Below, piece after piece: positions 34,353 through 43,630 of a stretch of DNA of 64,000 nt; positions within the stretch are counted from its first letter, which is position 1, and each line of letters starts with the position of its first letter. The notes under the pieces were generated by a model. The model was given only the letters and a program-made list of their open reading frames with translations. It did not search any database and had not been told where the DNA came from. Where the stretch lies: the NCBI GenBank assembly GCA_016788635.1, contig JAEUSU010000019.1:62001-126000 (forward strand). The letters are read 5' to 3'. Made by a program: the position numbers and the translations under genes. The stretch comes from Flavobacteriales bacterium (GTDB taxonomy: Bacteria > Bacteroidota > Bacteroidia > Flavobacteriales_F > PHOS-HE28).

Positions 34353-34571
34353 TCACTTGGGGTCCTTGCCTGCGCGAGTGGAAGAAGGACGGAAGGTGTC
34401 CACCAGAAGCCCCCCTAACAACGCACCATACAAGGTGCTGCCCACGGGGTTTGAGGTGATGGCGCAGGAGCCAGTGCTACAGCCCACATGCGACCAGTAG
34501 AGCCAGCCAGCCACCGCGCCCAGCACGATGCCCAACCCGATCAGCCATATACCAGGACCTTTGAACATCAT
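34353..34571 (-). CDS. DUF6132 family small membrane protein
   Basis: A 72-residue protein with two hydrophobic segments (IWLIGLGIVLGAVAGWLYW and STLYGALLGGLLV) around the family signature GCSTGSCAITSNP, in which two cysteines are spaced by four residues. Found in Bacteroidota in redox or sulfur gene groups; function unknown. It starts directly at the stop of the peroxiredoxin gene and precedes thioredoxin by 7 nt, so the three are surely co-transcribed. Confidence 0.88.
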   Translation of the reverse strand: MMFKGPGIWLIGLGIVLGAVAGWLYWSHVGCSTGSCAITSNPVGSTLYGALLGGLLVDTFRPSSTRAGKDPK

Positions 34572-35216
34572 TCAGGCCAGTTGCTTCTTTGCCAGGTAGA
34601 AATCGATCTTCTCCAGCCGGTCATCGGCCAGGCGGGCATCGAGCTCCTGCAGTGTTTTCGGCGGTGGCACGATCACCTTTTCACCCTTTTTCCAGTTCAC
34701 CGGCAGGGCGCAAGCGTTCGCATCGGCGGTCTGCATGGCCTCCAGCACGCGCATGATCTCCTCCATGTTGCGGCCCACGTTCAGCGGGTAGTACATGATC
34801 AGGCGGATCATCACCTTGGGATCGACGAAGAAGACGGCACGCACAGCGGCGGTGTTGCTGGTGTTCTCGTGAAGCATGCCATAGAGCTTCGCCACCTTCA
34901 TATCGATGTCGGCGATGATGGGGAAGTCCATGTACACGCCCGTCCTTTCGCGCACGTTCTGCACCCAGGCCACGTGGCTGTGGATGCTGTCGATGCTCTC
35001 TCCGATCAGCTTCGTTTTGCGCGCCGCGAACCACTCCTTGTGGCGGGCGAACTCGGTAAGCTCGGTGGTGCACACGGGCGTGAAGTCGGCCGGGTGGCTG
35101 AAGAGGATCACCCAGTGGTCCTTGGCATACTCGCTGAAGCGCAGCGGGCCGTGTGTGGTGTTGGCTTCGAAGTCAGGGGCCATATCGCCGATGCGGGGCA
35201 TGAGGATGGTATCCAT
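34572..35216 (-). CDS. Peroxiredoxin, Prx6 (1-Cys) type
   Basis: Reduces peroxides through peroxidatic C49 in the TPVCTTE motif. The 214-residue length, the C-terminal extension with DANACALPVNWKKGEKVIVPP and the PLNVGRN segment match the Prx6/1-Cys class rather than AhpC. A second cysteine in NACALP could act in recycling. ATG 35216 begins MDTILMPRIGD; longer frames are spurious. First gene of a Prx-DUF6132-Trx run, 61 nt downstream of the Crp/Fnr regulator gene. Confidence 0.93.
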   Translation of the reverse strand: MDTILMPRIGDMAPDFEANTTHGPLRFSEYAKDHWVILFSHPADFTPVCTTELTEFARHKEWFAARKTKLIGESIDSIHSHVAWVQNVRERTGVYMDFPIIADIDMKVAKLYGMLHENTSNTAAVRAVFFVDPKVMIRLIMYYPLNVGRNMEEIMRVLEAMQTADANACALPVNWKKGEKVIVPPPKTLQELDARLADDRLEKIDFYLAKKQLA

Positions 35217-35277
35217 GGATGTCGGTCTTTGTGGATGCAAAGATCCAACACCTGTGCGGCGGCGGGTGTGACGATCG

Positions 35278-35904
35278 TCACGCGGCCAGCGGACGCACTT
35301 CGATGGTGTTGCGCGCCAACTGGAGACGGCCACGTTCCTGCAACTGGTGCAACAATCGGGTGATGACCTCGCGTGGCGAACCCAGTTCGTTGGCGATCTC
35401 CTGATGGGTGAGGTGCAGCGTGTTGGTGCCCGTGGCCTGCACGCGTTTCACCAGGTAGTTCCACAACTGCTCATCCATTCGGCTGAAGGCGATGAGTTCC
35501 ACGGACTCCAACAACTCGCTGAAGCGCTGCGACTGCGTATCCGCCACGAAGGCCCTCCATTCGGGGAACTTCATCCAGGCATCCATCTGATCCACGGGGA
35601 TCATGATGATCTCCGCATCGTCCTCGATCACGGCCTTCACCTCGCTGCCGCGTTGTGTGCGGCAGCAGATGAGCGACATGGCGCACGACTCCCCTGGAAA
35701 GATGTGGTAGAGGTAGCGCTCGGCACCGTCGTTGTTCTGCAGCAGGATGCGGATGGTGCCTTTGAGCACGATGGGGATATGCGTGATCGGATCGCCGGGG
35801 TTCATCAACACACTGCCCGCAGGAAAAATGCGGTGCACACCTACACGATCGAAGTCGCGCTGCAGTTCGAGATCTTGAAAGCGCGGCGCTGGACTGATGG
35901 CCAT
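35278..35904 (-). CDS. Crp/Fnr family transcriptional regulator
   Basis: A 208-residue protein with an N-terminal cyclic-nucleotide-binding-like beta-roll (FPAGSVLMNPGDPITHIPIVLKGTI), a dimer helix, and a C-terminal winged helix (LTHQEIANELGSPREVITRLLHQL). No N-terminal Fe-S cysteine cluster of FNR type is present; an SLICC pair at the position after the roll (GESCAMSLICC) might sense redox change, which is inference. Position before peroxiredoxin, DUF6132, thioredoxin and formate dehydrogenase suggests it controls them. Starts at ATG 35904. Confidence 0.92.
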   Translation of the reverse strand: MAISPAPRFQDLELQRDFDRVGVHRIFPAGSVLMNPGDPITHIPIVLKGTIRILLQNNDGAERYLYHIFPGESCAMSLICCRTQRGSEVKAVIEDDAEIIMIPVDQMDAWMKFPEWRAFVADTQSQRFSELLESVELIAFSRMDEQLWNYLVKRVQATGTNTLHLTHQEIANELGSPREVITRLLHQLQERGRLQLARNTIEVRPLAA

Positions 35905-35926
35905 TGCGTGATGAACGGTTGGGTGG

Positions 35927-35934
35927 CGAAGATA
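35927..35934 (-). promoter_or_regulatory. -7 element TATCTTCG, Crp/Fnr regulator gene
   Basis: Fits TAnnTTCG, 22 nt before ATG 35904; no TTG at the -33 distance. The 194-nt gap to the divergent gene at 36099 holds no other recognised element. Confidence 0.4.
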
Positions 35935-36098
35935 CCGGGCTACAGTAGGTGACACACACCCCTTTGGGATATCCTGCGGCGCGCCGAACACTCCGCCGCA
36001 TTCCCTGCGGAAATCGAACTCGGTGCATGGCGTTCCGATCTTGACCAGGCCCGGACCTTCGGTCGGCGCGCCCTGCCCGCCAGCTGACCTTTGCGGCC

Positions 36099-36509
36099 AT
36101 GCTGGAAGAGAAGATGATGGAGACGCGCCATGCGCGGCTGGAACGCACACGATCGGGCCTGATCGAGGTCCACTTCAAACCGGCGATAAAGCTGGATTCC
36201 ACGGGGCTGCAGGAGTTGCATGAGGCGAAGCGCCAGCTCTGTGGAACAGAACAGCCGGACATGCTCGCTGTCTTTCCACCGGAGATCGAGTTCGACATGA
36301 GCGTCCTGCTCTCCGGACACCGACCGGTGTCGGCACCCCAGGGCCTTGTGCGCCGTCTGGCGCTGGCGGCCAGCAGCGCTTTCAACCGCGATCTGGCGGA
36401 GATCTACTTCCGCTACCATCCGCGTGAGCACGACACGGCCATCTTCGTGGATGAAGCCGAGGCACGGGCCTGGCTCGCCGGTCAGGTCCCGGTGCCTTCC
36501 CTCTCCTGA
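36099..36509 (+). CDS. Hypothetical protein, STAS/SpoIIAA-like fold
   Basis: A 136-residue soluble protein whose pattern (SGLIEVHFKPAIKLDSTGLQELHEAKRQL, then a central strand-helix region and HDTAIFVDEAEARAWL at the end) resembles the STAS-like proteins of Bacteroidota often labelled DUF7793. Such proteins may act as regulators or partners, but nothing is proved. It is divergent from the Crp/Fnr gene and convergent with the OmpA lipoprotein gene, 10 nt from it. GACCTTTG lies 5 nt before the ATG. Confidence 0.7.
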   Translation: MLEEKMMETRHARLERTRSGLIEVHFKPAIKLDSTGLQELHEAKRQLCGTEQPDMLAVFPPEIEFDMSVLLSGHRPVSAPQGLVRRLALAASSAFNRDLAEIYFRYHPREHDTAIFVDEAEARAWLAGQVPVPSLS

Positions 36510-36519
36510 TCCGGCCGGA

Positions 36520-37482
36520 TCAGTCCCGCACGATGGTATAGAGCTCCTTGAGGTCGGGTGCCAGGATGATCTCGATCCGGCGGTTCTTCGCCTTGTCGGC
36601 GGGGTCCACCGGCAGGTACTCGCCCCTTCCCGCCGCCGTGACGCGCACAGGTGCGAGCCTGCTGTTCTCCTGAAGGATCCGCACCACGCTCGTGGCCCGC
36701 ATCACGCTCAGGTCCCAATTGTCCTTGAAGGCCGATCCGGGCTGGATCTTGTCGGTGTCCGTATGGCCCTCCACCAGGATGTTCAGGTCCTTTTCATTCT
36801 CGATGGCTTTGGCCAGTTTGATGATGGCATCACGCCCCTTGGCATCCACCGTTGCACTGCCACTGGGGAAGAGCAGCTTGTTCTCCATGCTCACATGCAG
36901 GCGGCCGTTGCGCTCCTCGATGGTGAGGCCGCTGCCTTCAAATCCCACCAGGGCCTTGCTCACCTTGTCCTTCAGGGAGCGCATGGCGCTTTGCATGCGG
37001 TCCAGTTCGGTCTGCAATTCGTGCAGCTTGGCCTCGCGGTCCTGAAGTGAACGGGCCAGTGTGTTGAGGGAATCCTCCTTGGCGATCATGTTCAGCCGGA
37101 GCTCCTCCAAGCTGGTGAGCAGCTTGCGGTTCTCACTCTTGTCCCCGCTCTGGATCTTGCTGTACTTGTCCAACAGGTCCGAGTTCAGGTCATTCAGCTT
37201 GTCATACTGGGCGCGCATCTGGCGCATACTGGTGCCCATGGTGCTCGTATCGTGCTGCAGGTGCTTCAGCCGCTTGTCCAACTCGTTGATGCGGGCCTCC
37301 TGGTCCGCCTTAAAGGCCTCGGCCTCGCGGGCGCGCGCCTCGGCACTTGCCGCTTCGGCTTGCAGGGTGTTGTACTTGCCATTCAACTCCTCGTACTTGC
37401 GGTGGGGCACGCAGCCCGTGGCGAGCAGAAGAGCTATCAGGGTGGTGTGGAATGAAAGGACCAGGCGGCTGTGGGATCTCAT
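36520..37482 (-). CDS. OmpA family lipoprotein
   Basis: A 320-residue lipoprotein: signal peptide and lipobox (TLIALLLATGC), a long coiled coil of about 150 residues (NTLQAEAASAEARAREAEAF onward), and a C-terminal OmpA domain that binds peptidoglycan (ILVEGHTDTDKI, NWDLSVMRATSVVRIL, NRRIEIILAP). It probably tethers the outer membrane to the cell wall. ATG 37482 gives a proper signal peptide; the longer frame does not. AAATTTTG lies 5 nt before the ATG. Confidence 0.93.
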   Translation of the reverse strand: MRSHSRLVLSFHTTLIALLLATGCVPHRKYEELNGKYNTLQAEAASAEARAREAEAFKADQEARINELDKRLKHLQHDTSTMGTSMRQMRAQYDKLNDLNSDLLDKYSKIQSGDKSENRKLLTSLEELRLNMIAKEDSLNTLARSLQDREAKLHELQTELDRMQSAMRSLKDKVSKALVGFEGSGLTIEERNGRLHVSMENKLLFPSGSATVDAKGRDAIIKLAKAIENEKDLNILVEGHTDTDKIQPGSAFKDNWDLSVMRATSVVRILQENSRLAPVRVTAAGRGEYLPVDPADKAKNRRIEIILAPDLKELYTIVRD

Positions 37483-37566
37483 TGGCACAAAATTTCGATG
37501 GCAGGCTTCCAGAACCGCCACCGCCGTAACTATTTTGTGAACATCGCGTTATCGGTCAACAGAGCC

Positions 37567-38286
37567 ATGCTTGACAAGGACTGGATCATCGCTCCGGCGC
37601 TCGACCTGGAGCTGAAGCAATACCTGGTGCTGGCCTACCTTCAACTGGTGAAGGCCCGCTTCGGGGAACAGAAGTTGTACCCCCACCTGGAGGACCTGCG
37701 CAGCCACCTGGAGCACCTGGAAGAATTGCGGAGGCAGAAGGAAGAGCTGGATGCCGCACTACCCCGCAAGCTGGTGGGCCTGGACCTGCGCAACAACCGA
37801 TTGGAGCGCGCGCCCTTGGAGGATGCGAGCTGGCCCGCCTTGATCGATGAAGTGATCGCCTTCGCACTACCCGGTCTGCAGCGCGCGCTGCGTGAGGGCC
37901 AGGACCTGAAGGGCGAGATCGCCGAGCACATCCGCTTCGAGCCTGTGGGCGTGCTTCCGCTGGACCCGCGGGTGGGCTATTTGCTGCTGCGGGAAGGCCG
38001 CGAAGCGCGCGCTTATGCCTATTCGGTAACGCTCTTCCGTAGCGCACAGGATGAACTGCGCTACCACAGTGTGCACACGCGCTATGTGACCTCTTACACA
38101 GTGGGGCTTGCGTGCCATTACGGCACCATCAAATCAGACCTTGTACGCCGGAACAGTGGACTTCCCAACCCGGCCACCTTCGTCTTCGAAACGGACCTGA
38201 CCATACCTCGCGTGGAGACTTTCCTGCCACTGGCCAAACAGCTTATGATCGAGCAGGTGGTGCGCGGCCCGGGTGAACAACCCTAA
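37567..38286 (+). CDS. Hypothetical conserved protein (239 aa)
   Basis: A soluble protein starting MLDKDWIIAPALDLELKQYLVLAYLQ, rich in helices with a leucine/charged heptad stretch (LEDLRSHLEHLEELRRQKEEL) near residue 40-60, then a beta-rich C-terminal half (PLDPRVGYLLLREGREARAYAYSVTLF). No signal peptide. I do not recognise a named family, though the even composition marks it as real. Frames extending upstream overlap the OmpA gene and are unlikely. Its last 4 nt overlap the end of the solute-binding lipoprotein gene on the other strand. Confidence 0.75.
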   Translation: MLDKDWIIAPALDLELKQYLVLAYLQLVKARFGEQKLYPHLEDLRSHLEHLEELRRQKEELDAALPRKLVGLDLRNNRLERAPLEDASWPALIDEVIAFALPGLQRALREGQDLKGEIAEHIRFEPVGVLPLDPRVGYLLLREGREARAYAYSVTLFRSAQDELRYHSVHTRYVTSYTVGLACHYGTIKSDLVRRNSGLPNPATFVFETDLTIPRVETFLPLAKQLMIEQVVRGPGEQP

Positions 38287-40004
38287 GGGCGGAGGTGCGG
38301 GTCGAACCAGACCCGGGAAAGGTCTCTATATTCCATCCCATTCATCGCCAGGCCCTGAACCCAGGGTTGTTCCAGGCGGATGTTCCGGTCGTGATAGAGC
38401 GGCAGGATGGGCACGTCCTCCATGGCGATCCGCTCGGCGGCGGCCAGCCCGCGCAACCTTTCCGTTTCCCGCTTTGCCGCACGTGCCACCGTGAACAATG
38501 AATCGAAGCGTGCCGCATGATAGCGCGTGTTGTTCAGGAACGTGCGTTGTGCCGTATCCAGCACCGCATTGCGCCCATGCAGCAAGGCCAGGAAGTTCTC
38601 CGGATCGGGGTAATCGGCGATCCAGCCCTCGCGCCAGAAAGCCGCCTGTCCGAGCTCAATGCGATCATAGTGCTGCTCGGCCGGCAATACACTGATGGTG
38701 GTGTTCACATGAAGCACCTCGTCCAACATGGTCTGTACCGCTTCTGCCACGCGCACGTAACCGAAGCCATCGCTGTTCACCTGCAACAGCACCTTGGGGA
38801 AGCCCCGGCCACCGGGGTATCCCGCATCGGCCAGCATGGCGCGGGCCGCATCAGGGTCGAATGAACAGGCCTCGACCATCGCATAGGGGTAGCCCGTCAT
38901 CCCGGGTGGTACCAGCCCATGGTCCGCTGACACCGCCAGTCCATGCAGTACGCTGTCCACAATGACCTGGCGGTTGATGGCCATGGCAAAGGCACGTCGG
39001 ACACGCACATCCTTGAACGGGGGCCGGAAAAGATTGAAGCCGTAGAACTGTGTGGTGAGCCCCGGCACCGAGCGCACCTTGAACCGCGGTACGCCGTTCT
39101 TGTCCAAGGAGTCACGAAGAACACCTATCCGGTCCACCGGCACTTCGAACACGGCGGTCAACCGGCCTCGCAGGAATTCATCGAGTTCACGTGCCTTGTC
39201 CGGTTCGAAGGTGATGCGCACGGCATCGAGGAACGGCAGGGCATTGCCATGCTCATCCGTTTCCCAGTAGTCCTGCCAACGTTCCAGGATGATGACCTCC
39301 CCAGGGCGCATGACGCGCACCGCGAAGGGCCCAGTGCCCACCGCCTGGCCCCCTCCGTCCGGGCCGTACCGGGCCACCAGTTCCGGCGGATAGATCCAAC
39401 ACCCTTGATGCGCCAACACTTGGAGGAAATTGGGCACCGGGTGGTCAAGGGTGATCCGCAGATGGCGGTCATCAACGACCTCTATGCCCAGACCACCCTC
39501 AACCGGGGGGCGACCCTCTCGCGTACGTTCATGCCACTCGTCCGCACCCTTTACGCGTCCCTGGAACAGCCAGAACATCTGGTTCACCTCACTATATGTG
39601 CAGATCGCACGAAAGCAATGTTCGATGTCCTTTACAGTGAGTGCCCGGCCCCGGCCATCCGGGAACATCTCATGGTCGTGGAACCTGACCTCGGGACGCA
39701 GTTGGAACGTGTAGACCAGGCCCGTGCTATCCACCACCCAGTTGTCCGCCAAGGCGGCAACGGGCTCCAACGTGGTGGGGTCCAGCCGCACGAGCCCTTG
39801 GTACACCTGGCCGGCAATGCGATGGGCGGCGGCCTGTGAAAGGCTCAGCGGGAAAAGCGAGCGGATGCGCTCGGCCTCGTTCGTGTTGAACACCCCGCCA
39901 TAGGACCGGCCACCCGCTGCCTCACGGCCACGCAAGGGCTGTTCCGGGCCGGCGCAACCCAGAAGAACAAGCACCGGAGCAACTGCGACTAACGATCGGA
40001 GCAT
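38283..40004 (-). CDS. Peptide ABC transporter solute-binding lipoprotein (family 5)
   Basis: A 573-residue DppA/OppA-like protein: lipobox VLLGCAG at residue 17, then the family 5 core with the SBP_bac_5 features YQGLVRLDPTTLEPVAALADNW, TVKDIEHCF and DVRVRRAFAMAINRQVIV. It is expected to bind peptides or other oligomers outside the inner membrane. No permease or ATPase genes lie nearby, so it is an orphan component whose partner is elsewhere, or it has another role. Promoter element TAGTTTTG lies 11 nt before the ATG. Confidence 0.92.
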   Translation of the reverse strand: MLRSLVAVAPVLVLLGCAGPEQPLRGREAAGGRSYGGVFNTNEAERIRSLFPLSLSQAAAHRIAGQVYQGLVRLDPTTLEPVAALADNWVVDSTGLVYTFQLRPEVRFHDHEMFPDGRGRALTVKDIEHCFRAICTYSEVNQMFWLFQGRVKGADEWHERTREGRPPVEGGLGIEVVDDRHLRITLDHPVPNFLQVLAHQGCWIYPPELVARYGPDGGGQAVGTGPFAVRVMRPGEVIILERWQDYWETDEHGNALPFLDAVRITFEPDKARELDEFLRGRLTAVFEVPVDRIGVLRDSLDKNGVPRFKVRSVPGLTTQFYGFNLFRPPFKDVRVRRAFAMAINRQVIVDSVLHGLAVSADHGLVPPGMTGYPYAMVEACSFDPDAARAMLADAGYPGGRGFPKVLLQVNSDGFGYVRVAEAVQTMLDEVLHVNTTISVLPAEQHYDRIELGQAAFWREGWIADYPDPENFLALLHGRNAVLDTAQRTFLNNTRYHAARFDSLFTVARAAKRETERLRGLAAAERIAMEDVPILPLYHDRNIRLEQPWVQGLAMNGMEYRDLSRVWFDPHLRP

Positions 40005-40015
40005 TGAGGCCGGAC

Positions 40016-40023
40016 CAAAACTA
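40016..40023 (-). promoter_or_regulatory. -7 element TAGTTTTG, solute-binding lipoprotein gene
   Basis: A perfect TAnnTTTG, 11 nt before ATG 40004, giving a leader of only a few bases. No -33 TTG seen. Confidence 0.5.
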
Positions 40024-40142
40024 TCCGGACCACCTGATGCACGAAAGCACCAGCCCGGCGCGTTACCAACAAGCCGCCATGGAAGGCCGTCCCATCCTCA
40101 TGCTGGATAATTTTCCGCGCGCCCCGGCGTATCTTCCCTTTG

Positions 40143-43100
40143 GTGTCCACGCGTTCACTTGCGGTCCTTGTGCTTCGTGGCGCGTGCCTGCTGGCGGTCG
40201 GCCTGCTGCTCGCGCCGGGAGCGTATGCCCAGATCGAGGGCAACCTGCGCAGCGCGCGGTTCCTGCCCACGGCGGATACCCTCGTATTGGATACGCTGAG
40301 CATCGCCCCCGGCTCCCTGCGCATCTCCCTGGGAGATTCCCTGCTGGCCCCGGAGGCATACAGCCTTGACCCCTATCGGGGCCGGCTTACCTGGAGTGGC
40401 CGCCCGCCCCAGGACACCGTGACCGCGAGCTACCGCGTACTGCCCCTGTTGCTCGCAGGGCCCGTGCGCCACAAGGACCCCACGCGGCTGCTCGCACCCG
40501 CAGGTGAACGGGTGGACCCATTCAAATATGTGCCGCCCAAGACCACAGAGAACCCCTTCGGTCAGGTTTCCGGTCTGAATAAAAGCGGAAGCATTTCAAG
40601 GGGGGTCCTTGTAGGCAACAACCAGGACCTCTCCGTCAATTCCACCCTCAACCTCGAACTCAGCGGCCGGCTTACCGACCGCATCCAGGTCCTGGCCTCC
40701 ATCACGGATAACAACATCCCCATCCAGGCTGGGGGCAACACGCTCGAGCTGCAGGATTTTGACCAGGTCTTCATCAAGGTCTTCGATGACGACTGGCAGC
40801 TGGTGGCCGGCGACTTTGTGATGCTCCGTCCGCGAAGCCATTTCCTCACCTACATCAAGAAGAACAAGGGGGTCTCCTTCTCCACCCACCTCAATGAGAC
40901 CGGCACCAGCAATGTGGGCGGCAGCATGTCCGTGAGCAAGGGGCGTTTCGCCCGCAACGTGATACAAGGTGTGGAAGGTGTGCAGGGGCCCTACCGCCTG
41001 CGTGGCGATCTAGGTGAACCTTTCATTGTGGTGCTCTCCGGCACCGAACGGGTCTTCATCGATGGGCAATTGATGATCCGTGGGCAGGAGAACGACTATG
41101 TCATCGACTACAACAGTGCCGAGGTCATCTTCACCGCCCTGCGTCCCATCACCAAGGACCGCCGGATCGTGGTGGAGTTCCAATACTCCGACAAGAACTA
41201 TGTGCGCACGCTGGCCACCGCCAATGGGCAGACCATGCTGGGCCGCCGCACCTTGTTGGTGGTGAACGCCTACAGTGAGCAGGACCAGCGCAACCAGCCC
41301 CTGCAGCAACAGCTCAGCGACGAGGAGCGTGGTGTACTGGCCCGTGCCGGTGACGACCCCCTGCAGGCCGTGGTCCCTGGTGCCGATAGCGTGACCTTCA
41401 GTGTGGATGAAGTGCTCTACGCCCGACGGGATTCCCTGGGCTACGACCCTGTCTACGTATTCAGTACGGACCCTGCGGTGGCCCATTTCCGGGTCACCTT
41501 CACACAGGTGGGACGTGGCAATGGGGACTATGTGCAGCAGGAGTTCACGCCGCAGGGGCGCGTGTTCCGCTGGGTGGCACCCGATACGCTTGATGGCGTG
41601 ATCCGACGCAATGGTGACCATGCCCCGGTGCGCGTGCTCATTGCGCCCAAGGCCCAGCGCTTCCTGACCATCGGTGCCGAATACGCACATGGCGCACGCA
41701 CCAAAGCGTCGGCTGAACTGGCCTTCTCCGGTAATGACGTGAACACCTTCTCCTCGAAGGGTGATGCCGACAACAATGGCATGGCCCTGCGCCTGGGCGG
41801 GGTGCAAGGCATGCCTTTGCTCCGATCGGACAGCACCTGGAAACTGAATTTGGGAGCTGAAGCGGAATTGCTCTCCAAGACCTTCAGACCACTGGAGCGC
41901 TACCGCCCGGTGGAGTTCGAGCGCAACTGGAACGCCGCCGGACTGAACCTGAGCGATGAGCAATTGCTGGGCGAAGTGAGCATGGGTGTGGATGGAGGAA
42001 AGAAGGGTACGGCCCGCCTGGGCCTGGGCACATTCCAAGTGCGCGATCGCTACTCTGGTCTTCGTCCTGTTCTGGTGGCTGACCTGCGTCCCGGCAGGTG
42101 GCTCATCACCGGCGAGGCGAGTCACCTGGCCACCTCCCAGCCTTATGAAAGCCGCTTCACACGCCACCGGTCAAGGCTGGCCTACAAAGCCCGGTGGATC
42201 ACCATTGGGTATCAGGATGACAAAGAGGACAACCGCTTCACGGACACCACCGGCATGCTTCGCGCAGGCAGCTACCGCTTCCATGAGTGGGAGGGCTTTG
42301 TCCAAAGTCCGGACACCTTCAAGACCAAGTGGGTGATGGGTGCCGGCATGCGCACCGACGACGCATTGCGCAACGGAACGATCGCACCAGCCACCGAAGC
42401 GCTGATGGCGCGTGGCGGTGTACAATTCACACGCGACCCGCGCAATCAGTTCGGAGCCAGCGTTTCGTACCGGAGCCTTCGCGTCATAGACAGTACGCTC
42501 ACCGCTCAACAGCCCGAAGACACCTACCTGGGCCGCGTGGACTATGACCTGCGCACATGGCGCGATGCGCTGGTGCTCGACGTGTTCTACGAACTGAATT
42601 CCGGCTTGGAACAACGTCGGGAGTTCATCTATGTGCAGGTGCCCGCAGGCCAGGGCATCTATATCTGGATCGACTACAATGAAGATGGCATCAAGCAGCT
42701 CAATGAGTTTGAGGTGGCCAACTTCGGGTACGAAGCCGATCACATCCGGGTGTTCACTCCGAGCAACACCTATGTGCGCACCTATGGCAACCAGTTCAGC
42801 GCTTCATTGGACCTGCGTCCCGCCTTGGCCTGGCGTGACCGGACCGAGTTCCTGAAGATCCTGGGCAAGTTCAGCGACATGGCCTCCTTCCGAACGGACC
42901 GCAAGACCGGCACGGATGACCTGGCCCAGGCCCTGCAACCCTTCCGCCTGGATCCCACAGACTCGGCGCTCACCTCCTATTCATCCTCGGTGCGGAACAC
43001 CGTGTTCTACGACCGCACAAGTCGAAGCTGGAGTGTGGACTACACCTACCAGAACGACCTGGCGAAGAGCCTGCTGCTGAATGGCTTCGAAAGCCGCTCC

Positions 43101-43625
43101 CGCCGAAGTGATGTGGTGCGTGTACGCTGGAACACCACCAACCGGTGGACCGTGGACATTGAAGCAGAGCAAAGCGTGCAAGGCAGTGCCAGCGATGTGA
43201 TCACCGGACGGGCATTCCGCATTTCGCAAAGGTCCTCGCGACCGCGCATCACCTGGCAGCCTTCGACCCTGTTCCGCGCCAGTGCCTCCTACCGCATAAC
43301 CGAGAAGGTGAATGATGCGGACCTCGGTGGGGAGGAAGCACAGCTGCAGGACCTGGGGGCCGAATTACGCTACAACGTGCCGGGCAAGGGCGTGCTGCAA
43401 GCCGGGCTCAACCGCGTGCAGATCGAATATGATGGAGTGGTGAATTCCACCATCGGCAACGCCATGCTGACCGGATTGCGACCCGGCACCAACTGGACCT
43501 GGAACGTGGCCCTGCAACGCAACCTGAGCGGCCACCTGCAATTGGACCTCACCTACAATGGACGCACCAGTGCGGATGCGCCTGCGGTGCACGTGGGAGG
43601 TGTGCAGGTGCGGGCCTTCTTCTGA
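40143..43625 (+). CDS. Large outer-membrane beta-barrel protein (1160 aa)
   Basis: Signal peptide (LVLRGACLLAVGLLLAPGAYAQ) after GTG 40143, with TTG 40140 as an alternative. The N-terminal 400 residues hold several conserved-looking segments (KSGSISRGVLVGNNQDLSVNSTLNL, ASITDNNIPIQAGGNTLELQDFDQVF, ENDYVIDYNSAEVIF), as in a Bacteroidota-wide family of surface proteins; the rest alternates aromatic and polar residues as in barrel strands, and the protein ends in phenylalanine (VRAFF), the usual OMP terminus. No TonB box or plug domain is obvious. Function unknown; it could be a porin-like or secretion-linked protein. Confidence 0.82.
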   Translation: MSTRSLAVLVLRGACLLAVGLLLAPGAYAQIEGNLRSARFLPTADTLVLDTLSIAPGSLRISLGDSLLAPEAYSLDPYRGRLTWSGRPPQDTVTASYRVLPLLLAGPVRHKDPTRLLAPAGERVDPFKYVPPKTTENPFGQVSGLNKSGSISRGVLVGNNQDLSVNSTLNLELSGRLTDRIQVLASITDNNIPIQAGGNTLELQDFDQVFIKVFDDDWQLVAGDFVMLRPRSHFLTYIKKNKGVSFSTHLNETGTSNVGGSMSVSKGRFARNVIQGVEGVQGPYRLRGDLGEPFIVVLSGTERVFIDGQLMIRGQENDYVIDYNSAEVIFTALRPITKDRRIVVEFQYSDKNYVRTLATANGQTMLGRRTLLVVNAYSEQDQRNQPLQQQLSDEERGVLARAGDDPLQAVVPGADSVTFSVDEVLYARRDSLGYDPVYVFSTDPAVAHFRVTFTQVGRGNGDYVQQEFTPQGRVFRWVAPDTLDGVIRRNGDHAPVRVLIAPKAQRFLTIGAEYAHGARTKASAELAFSGNDVNTFSSKGDADNNGMALRLGGVQGMPLLRSDSTWKLNLGAEAELLSKTFRPLERYRPVEFERNWNAAGLNLSDEQLLGEVSMGVDGGKKGTARLGLGTFQVRDRYSGLRPVLVADLRPGRWLITGEASHLATSQPYESRFTRHRSRLAYKARWITIGYQDDKEDNRFTDTTGMLRAGSYRFHEWEGFVQSPDTFKTKWVMGAGMRTDDALRNGTIAPATEALMARGGVQFTRDPRNQFGASVSYRSLRVIDSTLTAQQPEDTYLGRVDYDLRTWRDALVLDVFYELNSGLEQRREFIYVQVPAGQGIYIWIDYNEDGIKQLNEFEVANFGYEADHIRVFTPSNTYVRTYGNQFSASLDLRPALAWRDRTEFLKILGKFSDMASFRTDRKTGTDDLAQALQPFRLDPTDSALTSYSSSVRNTVFYDRTSRSWSVDYTYQNDLAKSLLLNGFESRSRRSDVVRVRWNTTNRWTVDIEAEQSVQGSASDVITGRAFRISQRSSRPRITWQPSTLFRASASYRITEKVNDADLGGEEAQLQDLGAELRYNVPGKGVLQAGLNRVQIEYDGVVNSTIGNAMLTGLRPGTNWTWNVALQRNLSGHLQLDLTYNGRTSADAPAVHVGGVQVRAFF

Positions 43626-43630
43626 AGCGT

